Numbered from the stretch's first letter, positions 34,901 through 49,900 are shown. The stretch is DNA of 64,000 bases from Ostrinia nubilalis (GCF_963855985.1 NC_087119.1:1094001-1158000), one strand, 5' to 3'. A program made the numbers and translations. Notes: generated by a model not told the origin, from the sequence alone.

Positions 34901-37900
34901 GGACTACCTTATTTTTTCATAAACTACCTTAATCTTTAAACTTTTTTTTAATAACATTAAAAAATTTAAATAACTTGCAACGTAAACGTTAGGTAAAACA
35001 GCCTAATCGAGTTACCGTGTATCGCGTCTAAAGACTACCTTTTGTTCACTTTACTAAAATTAAGCTTTTACGGCCGAATACTGAAACGCCATTTAAATAT
35101 TTGACGGCTTCTCAAATAGTTAAGCAGCTCCTAAACTTACATTTCGCATACTCAAAACAATATCTGAGCAGTTCTCAATTTTTAAGCACCTCTCAAATTA
35201 AGTTGCACTTAAACGCCACTCAAATGAATTTTCGCATACTGAAACGCCATTCAACGCTAAGCATTACTCAAACAACTGTCAAATCGTCTTAAGCAGCTGT
35301 TAAATTTGAGAGTGCTTGCCCGGTATCTCAAATCCTATTCTTATACCTAAATTGACCTAAATAGTGGTAAATAATGTGTGTCATCGTTATCATTTCTTTC
35401 GAGCCTCGAGGAAATACCAAGATCTAATCGCAGGAACGCAATAAGGCTGAACGCTATTGAAAAATATTATTATAATGACATGCAATTCCGAGCGAGGTTC
35501 CGCGTCTCTAAAGAAACAGTGTTGTTTCTGGATTCATAATTTGGAAGCTCTTTGAAACCCCTCACCAAACGCCATACAACCAGTGGACCAAATACTTATT
35601 ATAACCCTACTGTTCTACGCAACGGGAAGTTATGAACGTGTACTAGGTGATATCTTCCACATCTAACAGCCAACTGTGCATCGTATAGTGCTCAAAGTAA
35701 CAACCAAAATAGCTGCTATGAAATCGCAATACATAAACATGCCTATTTCTGAGGAATAAGGGGACATCGAATAGCAGCATTTACAAGAGTTGTTGATTTG
35801 TCAATTTGATGCTCTGTCAACAATGATAAAATGTCAATTGTGGTTACGTTTCGGTCCACGATCGCCACTTAATAGATTTCATCAATAAAAAGTATCACCT
35901 TTAAAATTATTTTTTTAATTAAATAAAAATGCAAGCATTAATTTTTTTATATGACAAAACGAGATTTATATATAATAGAAACTAAAAATAAACTGTTCTA
36001 TGTTAAGTTGATTGAGTATATTTCCATAAAAGACAATACATAATCAAACGATGCTGCGTGTAATGGATAAAAAACGTAAAGTTATCATTTGTGTAAATGA
36101 AAACATACTTTTTTTGGTAAATGTTGCCATTATGTAAACATTTGAGAGCTGCTTAGCTGATCACGGCTTCAAATCCGTTGAGTGGCGTTTGAGAATACCA
36201 TTTAAAATTGAAGGATACTTAAATTTAGGAGCCCGTCAGCTGAGTGAAAGATTTGAGTAGCGTTTCAGTATTCGGCCGTTAGTCTATTTATCAGTGAGCT
36301 TTTGCCCGCGTGAGTTTCCGTCTGTCATAGAAAAACTAAACGCGCGCGTATTCCCGTTTCAATATCCACGAGTTATCCTATGTCCTTTCCCTTCACTCCC
36401 GAGTCAAAAGACAAACGAGCTGCAGTTTCGTTTAATATTGTAATTGAATTGCTTACGGTATGTAAGGTAGTCAAAATCCAATAAAATTTTGTACATTTGC
36501 ATACCTCTATTTCGCGACTATAATGTGAGATAGCTCGCCAACAATAATTAACTCAAAAGTTACGAGTTCAACCCGGGTCAAATTACTAACTGGCCATAGC
36601 CAAATGGTCTCCGGAAAACCATCGCGAATTGTCAAAATTTCGGTATACAAGGTAGCCTTGTTGAGTATACTTGAATGCAGGTCTGTGTTCGAGTCAGTAC
36701 ACTGGGTTGCACAAATGTAAACATAAATAAACAATTCAAATACCATCTTACTGGCTCGAATTAAAGCTGGAGTGTGCATTTGATTGAGACAAGAGTTTGT
36801 AACCAGTTGGATAGGTGAAATATTAATTTAATTTTATAATGCACTTTAATGTAAAATTAACAATGCTAACATTTACTAACCTAATTAATGGTGAGGGTAG
36901 TAGGTATAGGTCCGGACGTTTTAAGTGGTGAATTCAGGTTTGTCTTGAATCGAAAATGGCATCTAAATTACGAGTGAGCGTTTCTACGCAATATAAAGTA
37001 AATCATTAAGCGATGTCGGCGCAACGGAATCCCGGGCGCCCTTCAGGTAAATATACAGGGTGTTAGGTAAATGGGTATATGAGCCGAAACTAGCCCATGT
37101 TAACATACTCATATAAATACTATAGTGGTGTCAGAAAGTGGATATCGTAATATTTAATAAATAATATTTTCCCATACAAAACTAAATAAATAATTATTAT
37201 TTTAATTTTTGGACAGCCCTACGATCGCGCAACTCCCTCCTAGGTCAAACGTGGTCAAACGGTATTTCATTCACAAATTTTGACGCGAGTCGGCACCGCC
37301 CACTTTTATTATTACTTTTGAACCAATTCTTCACTTACCTCTTTTTATTGACTCTGCAAGCAATCCAAGATATTCAGGGGGTAACACTTCACTCTAATTC
37401 ACAAAACGAATCGCAACACATTATCACATCCATCCACTCACTTATTTACCTTCCCACGCTTTCAAGTGACCGGGTAGGTACTTGTAGTGAAATCCTATTT
37501 TCAAGAACGGGATCTCCGGGTCTCCCTTCGCGGTGGTATGGTGGTGTCGATTCACCCACCCGCGAAAACATTATGACACAAGGTATCGTGGAACGGAAGG
37601 TCTCCCGGACATAAATCGTTCATCACACTAAAGAAAACACAAAGTCCTATTCAATAGGAATGTCTTAAAATCAATTATCGAATAATTGATAGATCCTACC
37701 TACCTGAAATCGCTCATACTATCGATTGGTCTAAATCAGATAGAAGATATTGAAAAAAAAAAAAAAACTAACAACACAGTTTTATTTGGTAAATTAAGAA
37801 AACCGTAATCTGCCATGCTTTTGGAAATGTTTTAGCTAAAGGATGATGGGCACTTTTCTATGGAATTTGGGCGTAAAACCAACAGAAATGTAACTACTAT

Positions 37901-40900
37901 TATTTGTTAGGACTTGAAATCGGAAATATATTTTCATATAAATAACTACCAAAAACTCCCGGGTTTGCTTGGAAATTGACATAATGTGTAATAGTAGGTA
38001 ATAGGTGCTTTATTGCGCAAACAAAAAATATTATTAATTAATATACTTATCTACTTACATTTTAAATACATTAAGTTATTTATCCATTATTATGTCCAAC
38101 AGTTCAGGAGTGGGGCCAACAAATGGTATATTTAAACCATGTTCTAAATGTTCATGTTCTAATGCATGTTATAATGATAAGCGTAGGACCATACCTAGGT
38201 ACCATTTAGAGAAATGACATGAACAAAGTCATGTTTCAATGGGATTTCTACCAGTTAAGTTGTAGTGTTGTCGCATAATCGATCACGGATCGATTATTAA
38301 TCGATATTGCCAAATAACGATTTATCGATTAACAATTCGATTAATCGAGTTTATTGATTTCCATCATTACTATCATGTGATTGTTAATTCAATTCCTTAT
38401 TATCAGCAATATAATCGATAATTGCAATCGAATAATCGATTATGATGTATTCGGTATACATACTTACCAAATCGATAGAATCGATAGTAAGATATGATAC
38501 AATACTCTCAATATGATCGATAAAAGCAATCTAATTGACCTAATACTATTTTTATTACCCTAATGTGATGTGAAATACTATGGAAACCTTGCATATTCAA
38601 CGACCTCTATCTCCGTATCCCCGCGTATTTCAGGATTGTTGTCATACTATGAAATGAAGTACTAGTATTATGCTTTAATTTAGTATACTTTTTGTTTCTG
38701 TTGGTTTAACGCCCAATATGCCCATCATCCTTTAATTTGCGATAAACGCTGTTATTTTTCTTAGAAAATAATTAATATGATAATATTTTATTAACGATAG
38801 TATGAGTGATTGGGTGGCCCTTCGATAGGCTATTGATAGACATTCAGCAAGATTACTGACCAACTGGATTGTAATTACGGCACTGTAATTACGACACTTT
38901 AACCCCAGAGACGACTCGACCGAAACTTAACCCCAACCACATGTCGTCTCCATTAATGATTGGAAATTAATTAATGGCACCTGAATTTATTATTTGTAGA
39001 AAAAAAAAATCCTTCAACGATTTATTATTGAACAAGAGAAAAATCTTAATCGATTTTTTGCCTTCAATGTCACTTCCCTACTCCTGCGCCGCGATGATCT
39101 TCCAACTCTTTCTTGCAAGTGAAAGCCGCCGTGCGATACGTCTTGCGTCTCACTCTCGCTACACGTGCTGTCCCATTGTTCGAGAACAATAGGACCTTTC
39201 GTTGTCCTTCAAAGATTAAACAGTGCGTTGGACACTTTCTTTAATGCCTAAGGTTTTTTTTTCAATAATCGTGATTTACGATGATAAAATTTAGATGATT
39301 ACCTACAATGTCTCATTTTCCTTAATCAGTTATCAAGTTTAATGATTATTCAATTAATTTTAATAAGTAAGTTACAGGCAATGAAGTAAAATTAATTCTT
39401 GACCACTTTGTTTACTTTTACTTATCCAAATCGAATCAAATAAGGTAAGGGAGTATTTGACTTATTTATGCTAAATCTTTTTAGATGGACTGATTTTCCT
39501 GGGGAACTGCTTAAGGTTTTTGCCTCTCAGAGAAAAATTTTTAGGCAGAAAATAATAATGAATTCTGTTATTTGTTTTATCTACGCAAGTTTGTCGTACT
39601 ATTAATTTTCAGGGGTATCACGACGCAATCTGGCGACAAAAACTGAATCAGCTGATTACTCAATAATGGTACCTTTCCCAGACTTTCTGACACCACTATA
39701 GTATTTATATGAGTATGTTAACATGGGCTGGTCTCGGCTCATATACCCATTTACCTAACACCCTGTATTTCTTACTTTATACTTATGTATAAACTTGAGA
39801 TGTATTTTTGAAGCACACGGATTCTGTTCGCGACGAGTATACTATACAGTACTGTGATAAGAGGCAGTAGATAAATAAAATACTGAATGAATTACTGACA
39901 CTGCATGTTTATTAACAAGCTCCCACAAGATGCCAAAACAACATGGCCGTCTTTCTTCAGTACCATAGACAATGAACACAATCATAGACTATTAAAGAAA
40001 TCCAAAGATGATACAACAAGTACTTTCGCTTACTCCTCACCTGGTCGCGATATTCTTATCCTTCAGGCCATGGAATCAGATAAATGTCTGTATGTAAGAA
40101 GGGCCTCTAAAGAAAAGCATGGATAGAAAATGAACACAAACGAGTTGAGGAAAAGCAACCCGTAACTGCTTTGAGAGGTCTGATTAGAACTTTTATCTAA
40201 ACCAACGACAGAAAACAATGTTACAGAAGGGAGTCAGCAGTTAACAAGAATAATAATAATGCTCACTTTACCCGTCAACTTGACAAGAGGCAGAGATAGC
40301 TCGCTTGCATCTACAACTTGCGATCATTCGCAGCAGTAGAACATTTGTTGTAGAATTTGACTCGGCTGCCTTAGAATAGAAGCGAAGAAGAACATCGCGT
40401 CAGTCAACTGCAACCGCCACAAACTCCCCGCACCAGAGCCGACGTCGTCAAAATAAAGCCTGACCGCACGTGACTGAAACTACATCTACCTACGTCTTCT
40501 ACCTTAGGCATCGCTTTATCAGCACATCGGACTGTAGAACTCCTACTCTTTTACGTACTACTGAAAACACCGTCCATCAATGGCGCGCACACATTACTTG
40601 CGTCCAAAGCCTACACAATCAATGGTTCGTCAGTTCAAAAAAATGTGCAACATGACTGCGGGCTAATACTAAAGGAAACAAAAGCGTAGGACAGGACACA
40701 TTGGCAACAAGCTTAGGCCGACTGGACTCCATCTCTCTGTCTGATATGGAAAACTTGGAAGTCTATAAAAACTTATGCATCCATCGCAGTATGCATTATC
40801 ATGATTTTGATAGCAAAGTTGGCATCCACCATTCGCGACGACTCTTCAACTACTTCGAAAGAGAACCGAGCCCGAAATTCAGCTGATTCATCAACAGAGA

Positions 40901-43900
40901 TGCGATGTTTTCCTAATATGATTTACAATGAATGTAAACGCAAAGCTACACTAAGCGTGTTCTCCGCAGAAATAGTTCAAAACGCGATGCTACAGCGTAA
41001 ACGTGCCCTCCACAGGAGTCATAGATCTGAAAATACAACATGAAAAATGTATGACATGAAAAGGGTGATCAATAACATCCTCATATACTAACAAAAAAAA
41101 AATTGAGAAACGCCATACTTTCTAAGCATCTGCTACCTACAGTCCTAGAGAAAAACCAATAAATGTTCAAGAATGTAACTCAATGACTGCAGAAAAACCC
41201 ATCATCAGCCCACCCAACTACGACAGAAGATAGAAGCGCCTACGGAATGAAGAAATAAACATAGAAGACCATAACAACCCATACCACATAAAGTTGCTAG
41301 AAAAAGGGGTGTTGTACAGGAGTGTAGGTTACTAACTCATTTGAACAATCGCTGCCATTCAACCAGCTGATATATCCAAAGATTTTTTACCAGCAAATGT
41401 ACCGTGTCTGTATGTAAATAAATGATTTTGATTTGATTTGATTTGATTTGATTAGATAATTACGGCACGTACTACCAATGTACTGAAGCAAAGAAGACGG
41501 CGTATTCCATAGAATCCTGGAATCAAGATAGAAGCTACGACTGGTGTGAAGATGTAAAAACACTAATTGATAACAGTATAAGAAGTGTGCACCGAATAGA
41601 GCCTCCAAATACCGAGGTCTAAGATGTGGTGCTGGAGAAAGATGTTCGGGGTGTCATGAACGGGGTCCCATACCAATGTGTCCATACTCCAGGAGCTCGA
41701 CTTCGTACCCTTCGGCCGTAGTACGGTGTAAATACTACAGTACTTTGGACTTGCTGACTCCAAAGAGCGACTTCAGCGAAAAGTTAGGTAGCCAGATCGC
41801 CTGTCGCTAGTCGCTGGACCGACCTAGAGAAATCCGCAATGGGAATCTGAGTGCGCCAGGGAGCTAACAGGGAGAGATGAGGAGAGAGCTGTGTCCGTCT
41901 CTAACATCGACTGGACGTCACAACTCGACGTCTGCTCTGCCATGACCGAAACAATATAGAAGATGATGATTATTGATATTGATGATTAATTTGGCTTCTT
42001 TTTCTTTCTAGCGATAAGACTGGCCAAAATTGTGGCGTTTTGATTTGGTATTTCTTTTTGATTTTATGGTTCTGATGTGTACAATAAAGTATATACCATA
42101 ACAAAGAATATCTATCATTACAGATCTGTGTGTACAAGTCGTTTAGTAATTTGTATACGATTTTGGTAATACTGATTCAGAAAAGTGGAATTCTTATGCT
42201 TCAAAAATATGTCTCCTATATTTTAGTTTATTTTAGCTAAGAGTATCCGGATTTTTACAAAAAGCGTTGTGCGCATTCTATTATAAAGAGTTTCTTTACG
42301 ATACAATGCACACAAACAATTCGAGGAGGCAACCTGTATCTGTTTAAAAAAAACAAAACAAGCACGGATAAAGACTTACGGCAGGCCTGTTCATCTCCGC
42401 GAGTTTGCATCGAAAACAAAACACGCGCGACTACCCCTCCTGAGATACCAAATCGACAGGACAATCACGAGCGAGTATTGACGCACGCACGTATTCTTCA
42501 CCCATTTGCATTGTAAAGCCAATAAACCATATGTAAAAACGGTGGTGTAATTAATACTATGCAGTATTTTTTAACTGCCTGAATAATATTAGAAACACAA
42601 ATTATAATTCATGCTTATTCATGTATTTCCTCCGCCATTTTTCGCAGTTTGGCACCTCACGTCACACTTCATTTTACCGAAGTCAGCCCTATGTCTTCGG
42701 CGCAGTACCGATCACTGACGTTTGTCAACAAAATGGTGCTCGACTCTTGAGACAAGCTAAATTACACCATATTGTTAACGACATTGAGCATACATTTTTT
42801 TAAATACCTTCGCGAAGAAAATCTTCTGTACGAAGTACTTATTATTATTCTGTGCTTACGGTGAGATACTTTTCAAAATAGTGTATAATAATTCCACAAT
42901 CGGGAGAGGGCACAGAGTCACAAAGGAACGTATGGAAGATGCTTTCGAGGTAATTATTTAATTGGCTTGTACACACTACTAATAGACTTGACTTACTCAT
43001 ATCAGTTAGAAGTAGGTATTGCAAATCATCTAAATTCTTTCCTGACGTACTTTTCATCGCTTCTCCATTGATTTCACTGACAACCACGTTAGCTTCAAAG
43101 TGGTCTACTTTGTGGTTCATTATCAAATAAAACATCGGTCGCGCTGATTCCTGCTGCTGGTAAGGTTATGCCTCCGGATGAATGGCGTAAAACAGAAGAA
43201 CCCTGAAATTTCATAGACTGAATATCCAGCGCAAAGAAGGCCTAAAATAACGAGAATTGCACAGCATTCTACGAAGGAGGCTATTCTCGGCGATTTCTTA
43301 CGAAACCGGATCAGGAATGAGGAAATCTATAAATGAAACTGACATACCGCGACGGATTAACCAGCACATGCGACTATGGTTAGGGCATATACCTATGGTC
43401 ACAGAATAAGTAATAGTACAGGTACAGAAGGATTACTCCGCAAGACGATTTAAATAAATGCGAGTCTTGCTGCGACGCGATACAGTGGAATTCAGCTCGC
43501 ACAGCACTACGTACCTACAATTTTATTCACCTACAGTTTTGTCTCTTTCTATCGCGTGCCTCTGAACTCTTCTTACGCTATTAGGGTTGCTGTCTAGTGA
43601 AAAAATAATTAATCTACTTATTTGTAATGAGGTACGTATGTAGGTAAGTATGCATTCATTATGGAAAACCTTGGGAGAGGCCTTTGTCCAGCAGTGGACG
43701 TCATTTGGCTGAAACGAACGAACGCATTCTGAGCAGTAGTCATAGTAGGTTATTTTCCTATACTATTCTAAGAATTATTGATTACCTACATGGCCAACAT
43801 ACCTTTCAGCATCTTTGGGAAGCGAAAAAAAAAAGATAAATCCGGTAGATTTCTTTTCAAATTTAAACAACCGAACGCCGCACAATATTTCTTTCTCTTT

Positions 43901-46900
43901 ATGTCCATTTTTAAATAATAAGGGAGAGTCCGCTAATTTGGACCAGTTTTTTTCAATCCCATTTTACACATAGTTTTCTTTTGTTTTTTCTAATGTTCAT
44001 GGTGTATAATTATAGAGAAATTATTCAACTTACTATTTCATAGGTATTAATCAACATAATTGTTGTATATTTAGCACAAATCAACAAAATACGAGTTCAG
44101 AGCTTCGGTCCAATTTAGCCGACCGGTTCGATAATTTGTACCACAGGGTTACTAAATTGGATTTCAATAAATTTCAAGCCTATAAAAAAACTATGGCAAA
44201 ATATTATATGATACATTCTTAACAAATTAGGTAACGAAAAGGAACAGTAGTTAATAACATAGACAATCGATATTGTTTTACACGTTATCACGATTTTGAG
44301 TAAAAGTTTTGTAATTCCAATTATCGTAACGCACACTTGTACCTAACCTACTTTGCCAGTCTTTTCCTTTCATTTATTGTTAGTTAAACATAACTACGCA
44401 AATAAAACTTCAAAATATGATTTACTAAAAAAAATTTTCAAAATCCTTTGGTAAAGTTCCATACAACTTGATGTGGTACAATTTAGCCACTAGGTGATAG
44501 TGCTATTAAAAAATCGGTAAAAAATATAGCTTATAAATACCGAAAAATCTTTCAAATAATTGTAATCCACACTAATTTACGCTTCTAAATAATATATTAG
44601 AAACACCCTGTGATTAAATTTAACAAAATTACAAACTAAACATGCATTGTCAAAAGTTACTTGAAAACAATGAAAAAATACTTTTCAAAATAAAACACAC
44701 GTGTTAATTGTCACGGCAAAAACCACATGGCCGATATTAATTGAATTTATTTGTGTATCGCTGAGTGTTGCAATTACAGACATTCAATAAATACTTTACG
44801 AAATATGAGCGTGGTACAATTTACCCGGCGGTACAATATACCGAACTCTCCCCTACTTCGATCATAAAATTATAATCATACTACAACACACGCCAGCGTC
44901 CTGACGGGCGCGCGCGTGACACTCGACTGATATAATACCCGCCGGCGGGGCGCTTCGCTGTAGGTAATTATCGGATGTACCGCGCGGAGTGAGCCAGGCC
45001 TGCTATGGTCTTATACTGCGTGTAAAACTTGCCTGTGGTTCAATTCAACTCCTGAAACACCGCTGTTGAAAAACACCTTCAAAGTTTAAACTAAAACTTT
45101 AGCTTACTTACGTAAAAGGGTACAGGTAAAGAAATGAAGAGAAATTAGGAACAATTAAAAACTAAAAAACATCCACGTTACTTTGTTTAATTATGTCTTT
45201 TTTAACTTGCTCGTTTGTGGTAAGTAAAAGAAACATTAATCCACTAACATTACTAACACAGCTTTATTTACCACCTCTCCCTTATTACTAAAATGGTTTC
45301 CAAGTATGTATTAGGAATTCGTGAAAAGGATGGATATGGATCCAAAAGATCCAAACGCGTCCTCGCTTTTTTTTTATGCATAACAAGGCAGTTATTTGAC
45401 CACAATCGCACCTGATGTTAAGTGGGATGCAGTCTAGGATGGTACATATCTGCCCTGCTCTGCTTCGGCGACGGCGGAGAGATCAGAGGAGGCGACGGTA
45501 TGATCGCCTCCAGTTACCTCTCCTCGGCGATGGCCAGCAGGCCTTCATTGCACAGGCCACCACCACCGTCGGACGGGAACAGCTGTGTGCTCCCAGCTGC
45601 TTCCGTCGCCCCTCGTCCTGGGGGGCTTGTACGGCCCGCGGTTTAGGCGGGCTATCACCGATATGTAAAGGCTTTGTCTAGAATCCCACAGTTCTTTTCC
45701 ACTTAAGGCGAAAGACGGAGCACCGGGGTCTTTTTAGTGGATATGCCTTCGCATTATGAGTGGTGAGCCTGCGGTGACAGAATAGATATGCAATTTAATC
45801 CCCGAAAAAAGGGGATCTGTTCTTTGCTTACGTGGTACTGTCGCGGATAGATATCTGTCCAGCTACAACGACTGTTATACATTGTGGTCAGCTTCAACAT
45901 ACGTCCGTAAAATCATTATTTCATTGATCCTTCTTTACCTGTACCCTTAGTAGGATCTAAAATGGATTAACTAAAATAATAAATAAAAAAACTAAAATCA
46001 AGTTTTAATAAAACTTTTACAATATACAGTTACATGTCTTCTTGTTGTTTTCTTATATGAAACTATTTGAATTGTTGTATTTATGTAATGAAGACTCGCA
46101 TTAATCACCATCCCTCCCACCAGGTCGTATCGGAGGTCAACGAGACGGTGAAGACAGGACTGTGGGTTGGGGATTGTTTTATTTACACCAACTCGCTCAA
46201 TCGGATAAATTACTACGTGGGCGGTGAGATCGTCACAATATCTCATCTAGACCATACGATGTATATTCTGGGATATGTTGCCAAAGAAAACAGGTAAGAC
46301 AATTTCGGGAAGTCTAAGGTGGAGGGTTTATATTACATCCTAATAGTTTTTTCTGCAGAATTCTGCATTTGCGAATAAATATGCCACTGAGCCATCACAA
46401 CCCATGAGATGAGCTGAGAAACCTTGAATAAAAGCTGCTTCAAAGGATCGCTGGAAGAGACAAAAATTCAAACTATAGCTGGCAAGATAATTTTTCTATG
46501 GAATCTGGGCGTAAAACCAACAGTAATGTAACTGTCTACTTTTATTTATTAGGACTTGATACCTGAAATGTATAAATGGTTCATGTTGACCCAAACCAAA
46601 ATACTGTAAGAGAGAAATGACATGACCACATGTTGCAATAGTAGTTAATCGAATGTCGAAATCGAATTGTTATTTTAAACAATCGAATAGAACAATCGAT
46701 TTAATTGCCCTAAAACTATTTTTATATTCTAAAGTGTAAAATACCTCGGTGTATTTCATAATTGTTGTCGTAGTATGAAATGAGGTAGTAGTAAAAGTGA
46801 TTTTATGGGCATACAATTTGAATTAGTTGGATTTACGCCCATTTTGACAATTACCTTTTGTTTTATATTCATTTTATTTTGTTGAAACTGTCGCAGCCGT

Positions 46901-49900
46901 ATTAATTATTTGCCATATCGATGTGTTCTGTTTTGGATTACTGTTGTCCTAGGTGAGCGACAGAACGCGTCATGAAGCGACGCGCCGCGACGTAATGCGA
47001 CTAATACTTCATGTGACGTGTGTCACATGAAGTATGCCTATAAAAGCGAAAAGTCACTGATTGACTGACTCACTCATCACGAAATCTCAGAATTTTGCAT
47101 GGGGGTTCCTTTTAGAACGTAGGTGCTCACTAAGAATGGATTTTACGAAACTCCACCCCTAAGGGGGGTAAAACGGGATCCACGCGTACATAATCGCGGG
47201 CGGCCGCTAATATTAAATAAATACGACTTCGCATCCGATCGCGGTTTGTCGTGAATCTAGGACAACGGGTTGCTTATTCGCTTGTCAGTCCGCTGATACT
47301 GGTGTCATGAGAGGTGTTCTGTCTGCGCAGACTGTACTTGAACGACAAGGAGCTAAACATCGTGTCTTACTCCGTTCTGCTGTCGGTCCTGGAGTACCAG
47401 ACAGCGGTCATGCGAGGAGACTTCGAGACCGCGGACCGCGTGCTGCCCACGATCCCGCACGAGCACCGGACCAGGGTCGCGCACTTCCTGGAGAAGCAGG
47501 TCGGTACAACCCGGTGGACCGACGATCTGGTAACGGCCGTGGAAAGCGCAGCATGCAGGTCTGAACGGGTCGTTGTGGTTTTGGAGAGGCCTTAGTCCGA
47601 CAGACGCCATTTGATCGAAATATCTTCGATAGTTGGCAGTCCACAACAGTACGTTTCTCTAGAATCTTCCTGCCTTGTACAACTAACCTGTGGAATGGAC
47701 TGTCGTCTGAGGTGTTTTCGGACCGATACGACCTGCAAGCATTGAAGAAGAGAGCGTATCTTCACCTTAACGGCCGGCAACGCACCTGTAACGCCCCCGG
47801 GACTGCGGGTGTCTATGAGCGACGGTAATCACTTACCATCAGGTGATACGTCTGCTCGTTTGCCTCCTGTCACATAAAAAAAATGGACGATACATCAACT
47901 AAGTACGATGAATTTATCCAAGAAAATACCCATTACCTCTATCTGTCAAATCCTACTGATAGGTTTAGCCAGTTGCCTGCTTGACCGAGATGCTTTCAAG
48001 AATAAATATCACACAGATTTAAACATCCTACATTATATTCAGTACAAAGTTTGGTGGTAGCCCTCAAGTATGCATGTGCCAGGAGATTATTTAACTCTGA
48101 TTGACAGCAACATGATGCGAGCGGCGCAGGACCAGTCTTTGTGGAAATCCTTGGGGGAGGCCTTTGTGGACGTCTTTCGGCTGAAACGAACGAACAAAAG
48201 CAACATGCTAAATGTCTATCTACCCCTCACGATTCCATTCTCTCCCACCAGGGCTTCAAGCAGCAAGCGCTGGCCGTGTCGACGGAGCCCGAGCACCAGT
48301 TCGAGCTGGCTCTCTCGCTGGGAGAGCTCCACCGGGCCAAGCAGTTGGCAGAAGAAGCCCAAGCTGCGGAAGGAGGCGAGCCTTCCAGGTCAGTCGTAGC
48401 CACACATTATGAACCTTCAACAAATATGAACCTTGTTTTGTGCTGTCATATGTATTCTCCATAGGCTCAAACTGTCCTGCATATAAAAAGACCGAATCAT
48501 ATTTCTTTTCTGATCATCAGGTGATGCACTCATCGTTTCTCATCATCCATTCACACGGCATGATCCGGTTGGGTGAAGCGGTATCAATATCTCTTCTTGT
48601 ATCATCTTAAAAACCGGTTCCGTCAATTGTTGCGATCTTCCCCACTTAAAAAAACGGATTCCCAGCAAAAACCTGGCCCGTTTGCATGACTCGTGTAAAA
48701 GCTCATTCACACAGCGATCCGTGTTTCCAGGACCGTTAATAGCGGATCCACCGCTCCTGGATGCGTTCACACAGCACTCTGCCGATCACTATATTACCCA
48801 CAAAAGTCCGCCCACCGAGGACGCACTAAACGGGACGCGAAAAAATATACGGATCAAGTCATATACACCCATAGATCTTCATACGTCAACAGGTACGGAT
48901 CCGTTTTTTACTGTTCGCACATTCAGGTTTTGTTGACATAACCGGTTCATATTTTGTCGGATTGGTACATTTTACTGGGGTCGATTATGGTTGTGTGTGT
49001 GAACCCGTTTTACTATTGCATTGTGCTTGGTTGAAATAAAAACGGATCCGATAAAACTCATGATATCGTAATGTTTTTTTTATTTAGTTGATGTATACGA
49101 CATATTGAGATCAATCGCTTTCATCAATTCGTTGCAATTTGTAAAAAACTAGAGCGTGCGTGTTTCGCGTTGGGCACAGGGGCATCTAAGGGCTTAGCTT
49201 GATTCATTTTTAATACGGCGGTCTTGGAAAGAGCTTGGAGTAAAATGTACTGTTTTGATAGGATCAGAGTTGTATTTTTGGGGTGTAACGTGATCACCAA
49301 GACGAGAACGGTAGCGTAGTCTGTGTTGTCCTGGAATAAAACGTTCCTTTATGTGATGGAACTGTTATGAAGTTATCAAGCGGCAACTATGATGTGTTAC
49401 CAGGACGTCTGCAGCTCGATGGTCGCGGTTGGGCGCGGCGGCTGTGCTGGCTGCTGACACAGAGCTGACTAAGGCTTGCTACCTGAAGTCCAAGGACAAC
49501 GCGGCGCTGCTCCTCTACGCGGCCAGCACAGGTTAGTCCAACTTACCTGGTGTAAGGCTACTTCCTCACGCTATTGCCGTATCTTCAGATCTGCCTCTCC
49601 CAACGGCTCGCTTTGAGTGTGACCCTTGTCTAAGGTGAACGATAAATGTGACAACGTGACGCGATGCCTGATGCGACAATACTATGTAGTTCGTTGTGTA
49701 TAATAGTGGCGTACGTAATCGCCTGTCATATGTCATTACATATGTCATACGTCACGTGAAGTATTGGTCGCATTACGTTGCATCGCGTCGCTGCATGTCG
49801 CGTTCCGTCGCTCACTTAGGACAACGGGTGAGGGACAGATAGATCGGAAACTCCGGAAATTGCTGTAGAGAGTAGCCGACCTGACTTGGGACGTAGTCGA

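Larger units (their letters stand above)
34805..46123 (+). other. COPB2 intron 10 (11.3 kb)
   Basis: The largest intron. It carries a PIF/Harbinger element, a 2.7-kb TIR element with a nested MITE, non-LTR tails, an exon-10-like fragment, a 0.9-kb TIR element and a GC-rich block, each listed separately. About 39.8-41.4 kb looks like a dead retroelement body that I cannot classify. Confidence 0.7.

Noticed and set aside
39890..41340. Several short plus-strand frames suggesting a gene inside intron 10
   Set aside because: They are short, in different frames and followed by a LINE-type TTTGA tail; I could not identify a domain and treat the area as a dead element.
45415..45681. GC-rich frames in intron 10
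   Set aside because: They begin within a dispersed repeat tail, two frames overlap, and neither has splice sites or a known motif; most likely a retroelement part.
49412..49413. Alternative acceptor CTGCAG for COPB2 exon 14
   Set aside because: It would shift the frame; the upstream ACCAG at 49403 keeps the protein in frame and phase.
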